Shown piece by piece: positions 20,314 to 29,341 of a stretch of 64,000 nt of DNA (positions are counted from its first letter, which is position 1; every line of letters begins with the position of its first letter). The DNA is taken from assembly GCF_000685235.1 (NCBI RefSeq), contig NZ_ARYH01000002.1, positions 310,001-374,000 on the forward strand. The letters run 5' to 3'. The notes under the pieces are model-generated. The model was not told where the DNA came from, searched no databases, and saw nothing but the letters and a program-made list of their open reading frames with translations. The stretch is from Hyphomonas adhaerens MHS-3. GTDB taxonomy: Bacteria > Pseudomonadota > Alphaproteobacteria > Caulobacterales > Hyphomonadaceae. Position numbers and translations under genes: made by a program.

Positions 20314-21456
20314 ATGACGAAAGTCCAGTCATACCTGTTCTATGAAGTCCTCCGGGCGGTCGCGATCATTGTTGGTGGCCTCGCCCTGCTGGCGCTTCTG
20401 GCGCAGGGCCTTTCGCGGACCGATCTGATCCTCGAAAACCGGCAATCGGCGCTGACTTATTTCTATATCGTGATGCTGGGGTCACCTCAGATCATTGCGC
20501 TTCTGACACCGCTGGCCCTGTTCGTGGCCGGTGTCTGGTCTCTCAACCGAATCCACAAGGACAGCGAGATTGTCGTTGCGCAGGCCGCCGGCATGACCCG
20601 TTGGCAGATCGCCTCGCCCATCTTGCGGCTGGCTGTTCTCTGCGCCATCGCGCATCTGAGCGTGAACTTGTGGGTCCAGCCGCTGGCTCAGCGGGCGATG
20701 CGGGAAACCGTGGCCGTGGCGCGTGCCGATCTCGCCGCCGCCCTGATCCGTCCCGGCCAGTTCACGACCAATGGCGACCGGCTGACCTTTTACGCCCGCG
20801 AACAGGTGGCCGGCGAGCTTCGCGGCGTTCTCATCTCCGACATGACCGATCCGGTCTACCCGACGGACATCCTGGCCCGTAGTGCCGCGCTCGTGAACGT
20901 GGATGGCCGCCCCACCCTGCTGCTGCGCGATGCCATCAGCATGCAACTGGACGAAAACCAGCAACTCTCCATTCTTGAATTCGCTCAATACCCCTTCGAC
21001 CTGAGTGAATACATGAAGGAGGATTCCGATCTCGCCCTGAAGGCATCGGACAAATTCCTGCATGAGCTCTTCTTCATCGACCGGACCAACTTCTTTGAGA
21101 TGAAGGACGCAGACACATTGCTGGCCGAAGCGAATACGCGCCTGACAACACCGCTGCTGAACATCGTCATGGCGCTCATAGCCATTGTTGCCGTGCTGGG
21201 CGGAGATTTCAGCCGGAAAGGGTACGCCAAACGGATTGCGATCTCCTCTGCAGCGGCGATCACGGTCCTGATCGTGCAATTGACTGCTCAATCAGCTGCG
21301 GCGGATGATCCATCCATGAATGTGCTGCAATGGATCCTGCCGATCAGCATCATGTCCGGCCTCAGTTATGTTTATTTCTCCCGGGGACGGCACCTGGGAA
21401 GCGTGGAACGACCGCAAATAGACCTGTTCCGCGGCGCCGGGGGGGCAAACGCCTGA
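20314..21456 (+). CDS. lptF: LPS export permease LptF
   Basis: Inner-membrane permease of the LptB2FG transporter that extracts lipopolysaccharide. The 380-residue protein has about six transmembrane helices: two or three near the N-terminus (FYEVLRAVAIIVGGLALLAL), a periplasmic beta-jellyroll (about 130-270), and three at the C-terminus. The helix-3 region contains the family segment MTRWQIASPILRLAV. Its stop overlaps the lptG start (TGATG). The ATPase gene lptB is not in the window. Confidence 0.93.
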   Translation: MTKVQSYLFYEVLRAVAIIVGGLALLALLAQGLSRTDLILENRQSALTYFYIVMLGSPQIIALLTPLALFVAGVWSLNRIHKDSEIVVAQAAGMTRWQIASPILRLAVLCAIAHLSVNLWVQPLAQRAMRETVAVARADLAAALIRPGQFTTNGDRLTFYAREQVAGELRGVLISDMTDPVYPTDILARSAALVNVDGRPTLLLRDAISMQLDENQQLSILEFAQYPFDLSEYMKEDSDLALKASDKFLHELFFIDRTNFFEMKDADTLLAEANTRLTTPLLNIVMALIAIVAVLGGDFSRKGYAKRIAISSAAAITVLIVQLTAQSAAADDPSMNVLQWILPISIMSGLSYVYFSRGRHLGSVERPQIDLFRGAGGANA

Positions 21457-22577
21457 TGCCGTTTGGGTCCCGTATCCAGTTTTATATCCTGCGCGAGTGC
21501 CTGTCTGGCCTGGTGCTGGTTCTGGGCATCCTGCTCATTGCGATCCTGATGATCGACGTGGTGGAGCAGCTGCGGACCGTCGGCGGCGATGTCAGCCTGG
21601 GCCTGCTCGGCGCACTCAAGCTCTCGCTGCTGAAATTGCCTCAGATCATGGAACAAACCCTGCCCTTCGCGCTGCTGGTGGCCTCCATGATGGCGTTCAC
21701 CCGCCTGAACCGGAGGTCGGAACTCTCCATCATCCGCGCAAGCGGGATCTCCGCCTGGCGGTTCCTGGCGCCTGTGATTGTGCTTGGCCTGGCTGTCGGC
21801 ATCGCCACCACGACCATTCTGAACCCGATTTCAGCCAGACTGACCGAGTCATTCGAAGTCACGCGCGCCAATATCCTGGACAAGGGCCGGACAGCCATGG
21901 CCGTGTCGGACACAGGCGTCTGGCTGCGGCAGGGCGACGATACGAGCCAGATCGTGATCCATGCCCAGCATGTCGACCAGGGCGGCGTTGTGTTGCGGAA
22001 CGTGAAGATGATCGAGGAAGAGCGCCTCTATTCCGGTAGCCAGCCGACAAGCGACTTCGCCTTCGCCCGGCGCATCGATGCCCAGCGCGCCACCCTGCGG
22101 GACGGGTTCTGGCAACTCGAAAACGTGATCGAGAACATTCCGAACCAGCCCGCGGAGCGGAAAGCAAACCTCGCCATCCCCTCTTCGCTGGACGCCGTGA
22201 CGCTGTTCGACAAATTCGCATCCCCCAACACGATCGGGTTCTGGCGGCTGCCACGTTTCATCAACCAGACCCAGTCCGCAGGCCTCGACGCATCACGCTA
22301 CCGCATGCGCTGGCATGCCCTCCTGGCCACGCCCGCCCTGTTCGTCGCCATGGGCCTCATTGGCGCAGTTGTTTGCCTGCGGTTGCAGCGCATGGGCGGC
22401 ACATCGCAGTTGCTGGCAATCGGCACTCTGGCCGCTGTCGGGCTCTATTTCTTCACGCAATTTTCGACCAGCCTGGGAGCCACAGGTGCAGCGCCGCCTA
22501 TAGTTGCCGCCTGGAGCCCGCCGCTTTTTGTGCTGTTCTGCACGTTGGCCTACATCGCCTACCGGGAAGACGGCTGA
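21456..22577 (+). CDS. lptG: LPS export permease LptG
   Basis: Partner permease of LptF in the LPS transporter. The 373-residue protein has the same architecture: N-terminal helices (YILRECLSGLVLVLGILLIAI), the coupling segment RRSELSIIRASGISAWRFLAP, a periplasmic domain, and C-terminal helices ending with FTQFSTSLGATGAAPPIVAAW. The ATG overlaps the lptF stop by one base. Confidence 0.94.
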   Translation: MPFGSRIQFYILRECLSGLVLVLGILLIAILMIDVVEQLRTVGGDVSLGLLGALKLSLLKLPQIMEQTLPFALLVASMMAFTRLNRRSELSIIRASGISAWRFLAPVIVLGLAVGIATTTILNPISARLTESFEVTRANILDKGRTAMAVSDTGVWLRQGDDTSQIVIHAQHVDQGGVVLRNVKMIEEERLYSGSQPTSDFAFARRIDAQRATLRDGFWQLENVIENIPNQPAERKANLAIPSSLDAVTLFDKFASPNTIGFWRLPRFINQTQSAGLDASRYRMRWHALLATPALFVAMGLIGAVVCLRLQRMGGTSQLLAIGTLAAVGLYFFTQFSTSLGATGAAPPIVAAWSPPLFVLFCTLAYIAYREDG

Positions 22578-22645
22578 CACGCATCCAGCCTTGACATGGC
22601 CTCGCCGACGCGGCCATCACTCGCGCCCTTGGAGAGGTACCCTAT

Positions 22646-25231
22646 ATGAAACTTGTCGTCGTCGAGTCGCCCGCGAAGGCCAAAACGATCAACAAATACC
22701 TCGGCAAGGACTATAAGGTCCTGGCCTCGTACGGGCATATTCGGGACCTTCCCTCGAAAAATGGCTCCGTCGACCCCGATAATGATTTCGAGATGGTCTG
22801 GGAGGCCGACTCGAAATCGTCCAAACGCATCTCGGACATAGCCAATGCGTTGAAAGAGGCTGACACGCTGATCCTCGCGACCGACCCGGATCGTGAAGGG
22901 GAAGCCATTTCCTGGCACCTGATCGAGGCGCTGAAGAAGCGCCGCGCCCTCAAGAAGGACGTTGCCGTCGAGCGCGTCGTGTTCAACGCCATTACCAAGA
23001 ATGCCGTCACGACCGCGATGGAGCATCCGCGCCAGATCGATGCCGAACTGGTCGATGCCTACCTCGCCCGCCGGGCGCTGGACTATCTCGTCGGATTCAA
23101 TCTCTCACCTGTGCTGTGGCGCAAGCTGCCCGGCTCCCGTTCTGCTGGCCGTGTGCAGTCGGTTGCCCTGCGTATCGTTTGCGACCGCGAGAACGAAATC
23201 GAGATGTTCAAGCCGCAGGAATACTGGACTGTGGCGGCAGACCTGCGCGCGCCAGACGGAACAGACTTCCAGGCGCGCCTCCACGCACTGGACGGGAAGA
23301 CGCTCAAGAAGTTCACGCTTGGCGACAAGGGCGAGGCCGACAAAGCCCTCGAAGCGGTTCGCTCGGGCGGTTATTCGGTCAGCTCGGTCGAAGCAAAGCC
23401 GGTCAAGCGAAACCCGGCCCCGCCCTTCATCACCTCCACGCTGCAGCAGGAAGCCTCCCGCAAGCTGGGCTTCACGGCCAAACGCACCATGCAGGCCGCG
23501 CAGAAGCTCTACGAAGAGGGCCGCATCACCTATATGCGTACCGACGGCGTCAACATGGCAGAGGAAGCCTATGTGGCTGCCCGCTCCATGATCCAGACCA
23601 ATTATGGCGCCCGCTACCTGCCGGAAAAGACCCGCTACTACTCCTCCAAGGCCAAGAACGCTCAGGAAGCGCACGAAGCCATCCGCCCGACCGACTTCAA
23701 TCAGCGTCCGGAACAATACAGCGGCGACGATGACCAGCGGAAACTTTACACGCTGATCTGGCGGCGCGCTGTCGCCTCCCAGATGGAAGCGGCCGTCTTC
23801 GAACGCACCACCATCGACCTGCTGGCAAAAGACCAGCGCGCCCAACTCCGTGCCAGCGGGCAGGTCCTGGTGTTTGACGGCTTCATCAAACTCTACACAG
23901 AGGGCCATGATGCCGGCGACGATTCGGACGATGACGAGAACCGCCTGCCCAAGATGACCGAAGGCCAGCATGCGGACCTGCTGAAAGCCGACTCAACCCA
24001 GCACTTCACCACGCCTCCGCCGCGCTATACCGAAGCGTCGCTGGTCAAACGCCTGGAAGAGCTCGGCATCGGCCGCCCATCGACCTATGCGTCGACATTG
24101 TCGACGCTGGAAGACCGCGGATATGTGCGCATTGAGAACAAATCCCTGGTCCCGGAAGACAAGGGTCGGCTCGTCACGGCATTCCTGGAGAATTTCTTCC
24201 AGCGCTATGTCGAATATGATTTCACGGCCGGTCTCGAAGAAAAGCTCGACATCATTTCCGATGGCAAGCTCGACTGGAAAGCCTTCCTGCGCGACTTCTG
24301 GACTCAGTTCGCTGAAGATATCGGCCAGACCAAGGACCTACGGGTTACCCACGTTCTGGACGCCCTCAACGAGGCCCTCGCGGCACACGTCTTCCCGGAT
24401 CATGATGCGGACGGCAACGTCATCGAGCAGCCGCGGCTTTGCCCGCTCTGCAAGGAAGGCGAACTGTCCATCAAGGTCGGCCGGTTCGGCGCCTTTGTCG
24501 GGTGCTCGCGTCATCCGGATTGCAAATATACCCGCCAGTTCTCGTCCGATGGCGAAGAAGCCGGCTTTATCGATCCCGATGGCAACGAACTCGGCGTGCA
24601 CCCGGAAACGGGCGAAACCGTCTGGCTGAAGAGCGGGCGTTTCGGGCCTTATGTCGAAATGGCCAATGGTGAGAAACCGAAACGCTCCTCGCTGACCAAG
24701 AACGACACGCCTCAGACCCTGACGCTGGAACGCGCCGTCGAACTTCTGTCCCTGCCTCGCGAAGTCGGTCAGCACCCGGAAGATGGCGAGATGATCTATG
24801 CGAACTTCGGCCGCTTCGGGCCTTACGTTCAGCATCTCAAGACCTATGCGAACCTGAAAGACCCCGCCGACGTCTTCAATATCGGCCTCAACCGTGCCGT
24901 GGCGCTGATCGAGGACAAGAAAGCGCGCGGCTCCAAGCGCGGCGGCGCAACACCGCTGAAGACGCTGGGCGAGCATCCAGACGGCGGCCCGATCGAAGTC
25001 TATGAGGGCCGCTATGGTCCTTATGTGAAACACGCCAAGACCAACGCCACCCTGCCCAAGGATGTGACGCCGGACGCCGTGACGCTGGAACAGGCCATCG
25101 AACTGATCAACGCCAAGGCATCAAAGGGCGGCAAGAAGAAAGCCCCGGCCAAGAAACCCGCTGCCAAGAAGAAGGCGCCCGCGAAGAAGAAGGCTCCGGC
25201 CAAGAAGGCTGCAAAGCCTGACGAAGGCTGA
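22646..25231 (+). CDS. topA: DNA topoisomerase I
   Basis: Type IA topoisomerase that relaxes negative supercoils. The 861-residue protein has a Toprim domain (VVVESPAKAKTINKYLG; ATDPDREGEAISWHL), the catalytic Tyr in EGRITYMRTDGVN at about residue 300, one zinc ribbon (CPLCKEG...CSRHPDC, about 603-630), and three repeats of the GRFGPYV type (about 670-800). The tail is built of PAKK-like repeats (residues about 830-857) and strongly basic, histone H1-like. GGAGAGG lies 8 bases before the ATG. In many relatives topA follows dprA; here dprA is 21 kb away. Confidence 0.96.
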   Translation: MKLVVVESPAKAKTINKYLGKDYKVLASYGHIRDLPSKNGSVDPDNDFEMVWEADSKSSKRISDIANALKEADTLILATDPDREGEAISWHLIEALKKRRALKKDVAVERVVFNAITKNAVTTAMEHPRQIDAELVDAYLARRALDYLVGFNLSPVLWRKLPGSRSAGRVQSVALRIVCDRENEIEMFKPQEYWTVAADLRAPDGTDFQARLHALDGKTLKKFTLGDKGEADKALEAVRSGGYSVSSVEAKPVKRNPAPPFITSTLQQEASRKLGFTAKRTMQAAQKLYEEGRITYMRTDGVNMAEEAYVAARSMIQTNYGARYLPEKTRYYSSKAKNAQEAHEAIRPTDFNQRPEQYSGDDDQRKLYTLIWRRAVASQMEAAVFERTTIDLLAKDQRAQLRASGQVLVFDGFIKLYTEGHDAGDDSDDDENRLPKMTEGQHADLLKADSTQHFTTPPPRYTEASLVKRLEELGIGRPSTYASTLSTLEDRGYVRIENKSLVPEDKGRLVTAFLENFFQRYVEYDFTAGLEEKLDIISDGKLDWKAFLRDFWTQFAEDIGQTKDLRVTHVLDALNEALAAHVFPDHDADGNVIEQPRLCPLCKEGELSIKVGRFGAFVGCSRHPDCKYTRQFSSDGEEAGFIDPDGNELGVHPETGETVWLKSGRFGPYVEMANGEKPKRSSLTKNDTPQTLTLERAVELLSLPREVGQHPEDGEMIYANFGRFGPYVQHLKTYANLKDPADVFNIGLNRAVALIEDKKARGSKRGGATPLKTLGEHPDGGPIEVYEGRYGPYVKHAKTNATLPKDVTPDAVTLEQAIELINAKASKGGKKKAPAKKPAAKKKAPAKKKAPAKKAAKPDEG

Positions 25232-25310
25232 TCTACCGCCAGACAGAGACAGTCTCCACATTTCCGCTTCAGCCAGCGGACGCTATGCCCCTGGCGACGG
25301 GAGGTAAGCA

Positions 25311-25811
25311 TCATTTTGGCGGTTGATAGAGTCCAAAATCTAGCTGCATTAGACGTGCTAACTGCTTAGCGATGGCGAACGTTGCCGCCTCCCTGTCTTC
25401 AATGCCGCTGACAATGACAGCATACTGCTTGCTAAGGTGAAAATGAAACCAATCCATCTTTTCAATTGGATCAACAAAGATTGGAATTTGTTTCACGCGG
25501 CGCCCCGCGCTAAAATCTACTTCTTTTCTGCAGTATTCTGAATTGTTTGAAGCTTCTGTACAGAAGATGATTTGATATTCGACCTGCTTGAGTGACGCGA
25601 TGATCTGATCATCAATTCGGCCAACAGTCAGAATCTCCTTGTCTATGAAAGTCTGGACATCAAGCACTTTTAGAATGGAGTTGACTTCGTCCACATATCT
25701 AGCGTCGTCGTGAGCGTACGTAAGAAATGCCGAAGTTCGAAATACCCGTTGCTCATGCTGCTGGACGAGCGCATGAGCATCAACAATGGGTGGTGGCAAA
25801 TCGATTGGCAT
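25311..25811 (-). CDS. Stand-alone TIR-domain protein
   Basis: A 166-residue protein that is almost entirely one TIR domain: box 1 AFLTYAHDDARYVDEVNSIL (from residue 28), the loop TFIDKEILTVGRIDDQII, and NSEYCRKEVDFS with Glu97 at the position of the catalytic glutamate of NAD-cleaving TIR domains. No signal peptide, helix or second domain is seen. It may hydrolyse NAD or signal in defence or stress; partner genes are missing. GC content is visibly below that of topA and rnr on either side, and the gene runs against both, suggesting insertion. The start ATG 25811 has a weak ribosome binding site. Confidence 0.75.
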   Translation of the reverse strand: MPIDLPPPIVDAHALVQQHEQRVFRTSAFLTYAHDDARYVDEVNSILKVLDVQTFIDKEILTVGRIDDQIIASLKQVEYQIIFCTEASNNSEYCRKEVDFSAGRRVKQIPIFVDPIEKMDWFHFHLSKQYAVIVSGIEDREAATFAIAKQLARLMQLDFGLYQPPK

Positions 25812-25952
25812 TTAATAGTTCCGAACTCGAAACGACTCTCGACTTATCCTGGTTAGGATTTTGTAAATTTGGCGCGAATTTGGTTAATTTGCTGACTAGG
25901 AAACACCGGCCAACCGCAAATCCCCCGCGCAATTCGGCGCGATTCGGCCTAT

Positions 25953-28232
25953 ATGGCGGTCATGACATTCCCTGACCGCCAGACTGTTCTGGACTTTCTT
26001 CGCGAGAACCCAAGCGCCACCACCAAGCAGGAAATCGCCCGCGGCCTCAAGCTGAAGGGCAAGGAACGCACGATTTTGCGTGAAATCCTGAAGGAAATGG
26101 AGGGCGACGGCACCCTGGAGCGCACCGGCAAACGCGCCTGGGCGCAAGCTGACCGGCCACCGCCCACCGGCGTTGTTGAATTCACGCATCTCGATGATGA
26201 TGGCGAGCTGATCGGCAAATCCGTTGGCGACAATGGCCTGTTCGGGCCGGAGATCCGCTATGCCGGCCCGTCCGGAAAGCCGAAGGCCAAGGCCCCCGCC
26301 GTGGGAGACCGTGCCCTCTGCAAGATCTCAGAGCGCGATGGCGAGTGGCTCGCACGCGCCATCACCGTTTTCGAGAAACGCCTGTCCGACAAGCTGGTCG
26401 GCCTCTACAGCCAGACCCAACGCGGCGGGAAGGTTGTGCCCTCCTCCCGCAAGGAAAAGCGCGAATTCGTCATTCAGGAAGCTGACCGCAATGGCGCCGA
26501 GGAAGGCGATCTCGTCATCGCCGAACCGAAGCCCGTCGGCCGACGGCAATACGGCCCGGCCTTTGGTATCGTCACAGAAGTCATCGGCCACATAACCGAT
26601 CCACGCTCGGCCAGCCTGCTGGCCATCCACGCGCACGACATTCCAACGGAGTTTCCGGAGGACGCGCTGGAACAGGCGCGCGACCCGAAACCGGCCGCTG
26701 CGGAACGCGAAGACCTGACGGCGGTTCAACTGATCACCATCGACCCCCACGACGCCCGGGATCATGACGACGCCGTGTGGGCAGAACAGCTGGACGATGG
26801 ATGGCGCGTGATCGTCGCCATCGCGGATGTGGCGGCTTATGTCACCGAAGGTTCGCCGCTCGACAAGGAAGCCCTGAAGCGCGGCAACTCCACCTATTTC
26901 CCCGACCGCGTTGTGCCCATGCTTCCGTTCGAACTGTCGGCGGATGAGTGTTCCCTCCGGGAAAACGAGCTGCGCCGGTGCATGGCCGTGGAAATGGTGT
27001 TCGATAAATCCGGCACCAAGCGCAGCCATCGCTTCATCCGTGGGATGATGAAGTCTGCCGCCAAGCTCTCCTATGAAGAGGCTCAGGCCGCGATTGACGG
27101 CAAGCCGGGCGGCAAGGCGGAGGAGTTGCTGGACAGCGTCCTGAAGCCGCTCTGGGGCGCCTATGCGGCCCTGACGAAGGCGCGCGACAAGCGCAGCCCG
27201 CTGGACCTTGACCTGCCGGAACGCCGGATCGTCTTTGACGAGGAGGGCGAGGTTCAGGGCATCGTCGCCAAGGAGCGGCTGGATGCCCACCGTCTGATCG
27301 AGGAGTTCATGATCCAGGCGAACGTGGCCGCCGCCGAGTCGCTGGAGAAAGCGAACAGCCCGCTGGTCTACCGCGTCCACGATGTGCCGAGCGACGCCAA
27401 GATCGCCGCCTTTGCCGACTTCCTGCAGACCATCGACATCAAGTGGCACATCGGTGAGCGCCCGCAGACGCAGCGCTTCAACAAGCTGCTCCAGGATATT
27501 CGCGGTGGGGTCTATGACGAGATGGTCACCCAGATGGTGCTGCGCTCTCAGGCGCAGGCGATTTATTCGGAAGAGAACCTCGGCCATTTCGGCCTGAATC
27601 TGGCGAAGTATGCGCACTTTACCTCGCCGATCCGCCGTTACGCAGACCTGATCGTCCACCGCGCCCTGATCCGGGCGCTGAAACTCGGGCCGGACGGGTT
27701 GAGCGACCAGAATGCTGTGCGGCTGGAAGAAATCGCCGAGCACATCTCAACGACCGAACGCCGCTCCATGGCAGCGGAGCGGGAAGCCACGGACCGCTAC
27801 CTCGCCATTTTCCTGGCGGATCGGGTCGGTGCGGAGTTCGAAGGCCGCATCATGGGCGTTACCGGCTCCGGCCTGTTTGTGGCGCTTGCCGGGTCTGGCG
27901 CGGACGGGTTCGTACCGATTTCATCCATTTCCGACGACTATTGGGTGCTCGACCAGGCGGCGATGGAAATCTACGCGCGCGGCAGCGGCAAAACCTATTC
28001 CATGGGCCAGACCGTGCGGGTGCGCCTGAAGGAAGTCACGCCGCTGCAGGGCGGCCTCCTGCTGGAAATGCTGTCGGAGCCCCAGCCTGCCCCCAAGGGC
28101 CGCGCTGAGGCGCGCAAGGCGGCGGACGCTGGCGGACGTTCCCCTCGCGGCAGGGGTGGACCTCCCCGCCGCGGCAAGCCCAAATTCAACAAGAAGACGC
28201 TGCCCAAGCACAAAAGGAAGAGCCGGAAATGA
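25953..28232 (+). CDS. rnr: Ribonuclease R
   Basis: Processive 3'-to-5' exoribonuclease that degrades structured RNA. The 759-residue protein has an N-terminal winged-helix region (about 1-65), cold-shock domains, the RNB catalytic domain (TIDPHDARDHDDAVWAE with the metal-binding Asp cluster, about 265-282), an S1 domain (about 625-705), and a basic Arg/Lys/Gly-rich tail. The start is ATG 25953 or ATG 25962. Its stop overlaps the NUDIX gene start by 4 bases. Confidence 0.95.
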   Translation: MAVMTFPDRQTVLDFLRENPSATTKQEIARGLKLKGKERTILREILKEMEGDGTLERTGKRAWAQADRPPPTGVVEFTHLDDDGELIGKSVGDNGLFGPEIRYAGPSGKPKAKAPAVGDRALCKISERDGEWLARAITVFEKRLSDKLVGLYSQTQRGGKVVPSSRKEKREFVIQEADRNGAEEGDLVIAEPKPVGRRQYGPAFGIVTEVIGHITDPRSASLLAIHAHDIPTEFPEDALEQARDPKPAAAEREDLTAVQLITIDPHDARDHDDAVWAEQLDDGWRVIVAIADVAAYVTEGSPLDKEALKRGNSTYFPDRVVPMLPFELSADECSLRENELRRCMAVEMVFDKSGTKRSHRFIRGMMKSAAKLSYEEAQAAIDGKPGGKAEELLDSVLKPLWGAYAALTKARDKRSPLDLDLPERRIVFDEEGEVQGIVAKERLDAHRLIEEFMIQANVAAAESLEKANSPLVYRVHDVPSDAKIAAFADFLQTIDIKWHIGERPQTQRFNKLLQDIRGGVYDEMVTQMVLRSQAQAIYSEENLGHFGLNLAKYAHFTSPIRRYADLIVHRALIRALKLGPDGLSDQNAVRLEEIAEHISTTERRSMAAEREATDRYLAIFLADRVGAEFEGRIMGVTGSGLFVALAGSGADGFVPISSISDDYWVLDQAAMEIYARGSGKTYSMGQTVRVRLKEVTPLQGGLLLEMLSEPQPAPKGRAEARKAADAGGRSPRGRGGPPRRGKPKFNKKTLPKHKRKSRK

Positions 28233-29029
28233 ACCGCGCCACCTCATCCGCCGCAAAGACCGAACCAGGCACGCCGGCGTCATCTGAAGACAAGGCTAAG
28301 TCCGGTATGGTCATGATCAAGTCCGCCTTCGACAAGGAAAGCGACGACGAAGTCATCATCAAAGACCAGAAATCGCCGCGCCCGAAGGATGCTGCCACGC
28401 TGATCCTGGTCCGCCGCGACGCCGCACAACCTCGCGTCCTGATGGGCAAGCGCTCCGGCGGTCACGTCTTCATGCCGGACAAATATGTCTTCCCCGGCGG
28501 CCGCGTGGACCCGGACGACGGCCGCGCCGTCTCATGGTGCGAATTGCGGCCCGAAGTGGAGGCAAAACTGCGGATCAGCGCAAGGCGCCAACCGCGGGCT
28601 TTTGCGCTGACGGCAATCCGGGAAACCTTTGAAGAAACAGGACTTTTGGTTGCCCGGCCGGCAGAAATGCCTGCGTCTGCGCCGAAAGGCTGGGACCGGT
28701 TTCATGAGCTGGACGCCGCGCCTCACCTCTCACCGTTCACCTTTATCGGCCGCGCCGTCACGCCCCCCTACCGTCCGCGCCGCTTCGACGCCCGATTCTT
28801 CATGGCCGATGCCGAAGAGGCCCTGATCGACGAACGGCCGCCCGTGGACGGCGCAGAGCTGTCAGACCTGCAATGGGTAACGCTGAAAGACGCCCATGAC
28901 CTCGACTTGCCGAGCGTCACCCGCTTCATGCTGGACGAGATTGATGCCCGGCTGAAAACAAAGGACTACAAGGAAGGCACGCCATTCCTGCGCTGGACCC
29001 GCTCCGGCCATAGTACAGAGCGGCTGTAG
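28229..29029 (+). CDS. NUDIX hydrolase with interrupted Nudix box (NUDT19-like)
   Basis: A 266-residue diphosphohydrolase. The Nudix fold starts at AATLILVRRD, and the box is split: VFPGGRVDPDD (about 90-100) is separated by some 35 residues from AIRETFEETGLLV (about 130-142). This inserted arrangement is seen in the NUDT19/CoA-diphosphatase-like branch, so a CoA-type substrate is possible but unproven. The first 45 residues are low-complexity and charged. Coupled to rnr by an ATGA overlap. Confidence 0.85.
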   Translation: MNRATSSAAKTEPGTPASSEDKAKSGMVMIKSAFDKESDDEVIIKDQKSPRPKDAATLILVRRDAAQPRVLMGKRSGGHVFMPDKYVFPGGRVDPDDGRAVSWCELRPEVEAKLRISARRQPRAFALTAIRETFEETGLLVARPAEMPASAPKGWDRFHELDAAPHLSPFTFIGRAVTPPYRPRRFDARFFMADAEEALIDERPPVDGAELSDLQWVTLKDAHDLDLPSVTRFMLDEIDARLKTKDYKEGTPFLRWTRSGHSTERL

Positions 29030-29044
29030 AACGGTAACGGGTGC

Positions 29045-29073
29045 TTGACTTCGCCCGCGCACCCCGCCATTAA
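29045..29073 (+). promoter_or_regulatory. Possible sigma-70-type promoter for rpmG
   Basis: TTGACT and CATTAA are separated by 17 bases in the 87-base gap before rpmG. The spacing is ideal and the -35 box is 5 of 6, but the -10 box is weak. Confidence 0.4.
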
Positions 29074-29116
29074 GCCGCTTTCCGATTTCAGACGCTAGCA
29101 CAAGCGAGCCCGCGCC

Positions 29117-29284
29117 ATGGCAAAACCCGCCACCATCAAAATCCGCCTCAACTCGACGGCTGACACCGGCTTCTTCTATGTGACGAAGAAGAACCCGCGC
29201 AACATGACCGAAAAGATGGTCCAGCGTAAGTACGATCCGATCGTCAAGAAGCACGTCGAGTTCAAAGAAGGTAAAATCAAGTAA
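29117..29284 (+). CDS. rpmG: 50S ribosomal protein L33
   Basis: A small 55-residue protein of the large ribosomal subunit near the E site. It reads [20 protein letters not shown] and then [20 protein letters not shown], the usual L33 pattern. It has no Cys, so it is the zinc-free form. It is followed 27 bases later by a strong terminator, and is probably transcribed on its own. Confidence 0.97.
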   Translation: MAKPATIKIRLNSTADTGFFYVTKKNPRNMTEKMVQRKYDPIVKKHVEFKEGKIK

Positions 29285-29311
29285 TCACTTGATCCTTTTG
29301 AGCTTTTGAAA

Positions 29312-29339
29312 AGCCCGCTCCTCACCGAGCGGGCTTTTT
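29312..29339 (+). terminator. Rho-independent terminator after rpmG
   Basis: A 9-bp perfect stem, agcccgctc and gagcgggct, with a 6-base loop and a run of five T. A TTTT run also follows on the minus strand, so it may serve the convergent MFS gene too. Confidence 0.88.
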
Positions 29340-29341
29340 CA

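Noticed and set aside
26328-27743. Long open frame antisense to rnr (about 470 codons)
   Set aside because: Shadow of the RNase R codon pattern; no recognisable protein features or ribosome binding site.
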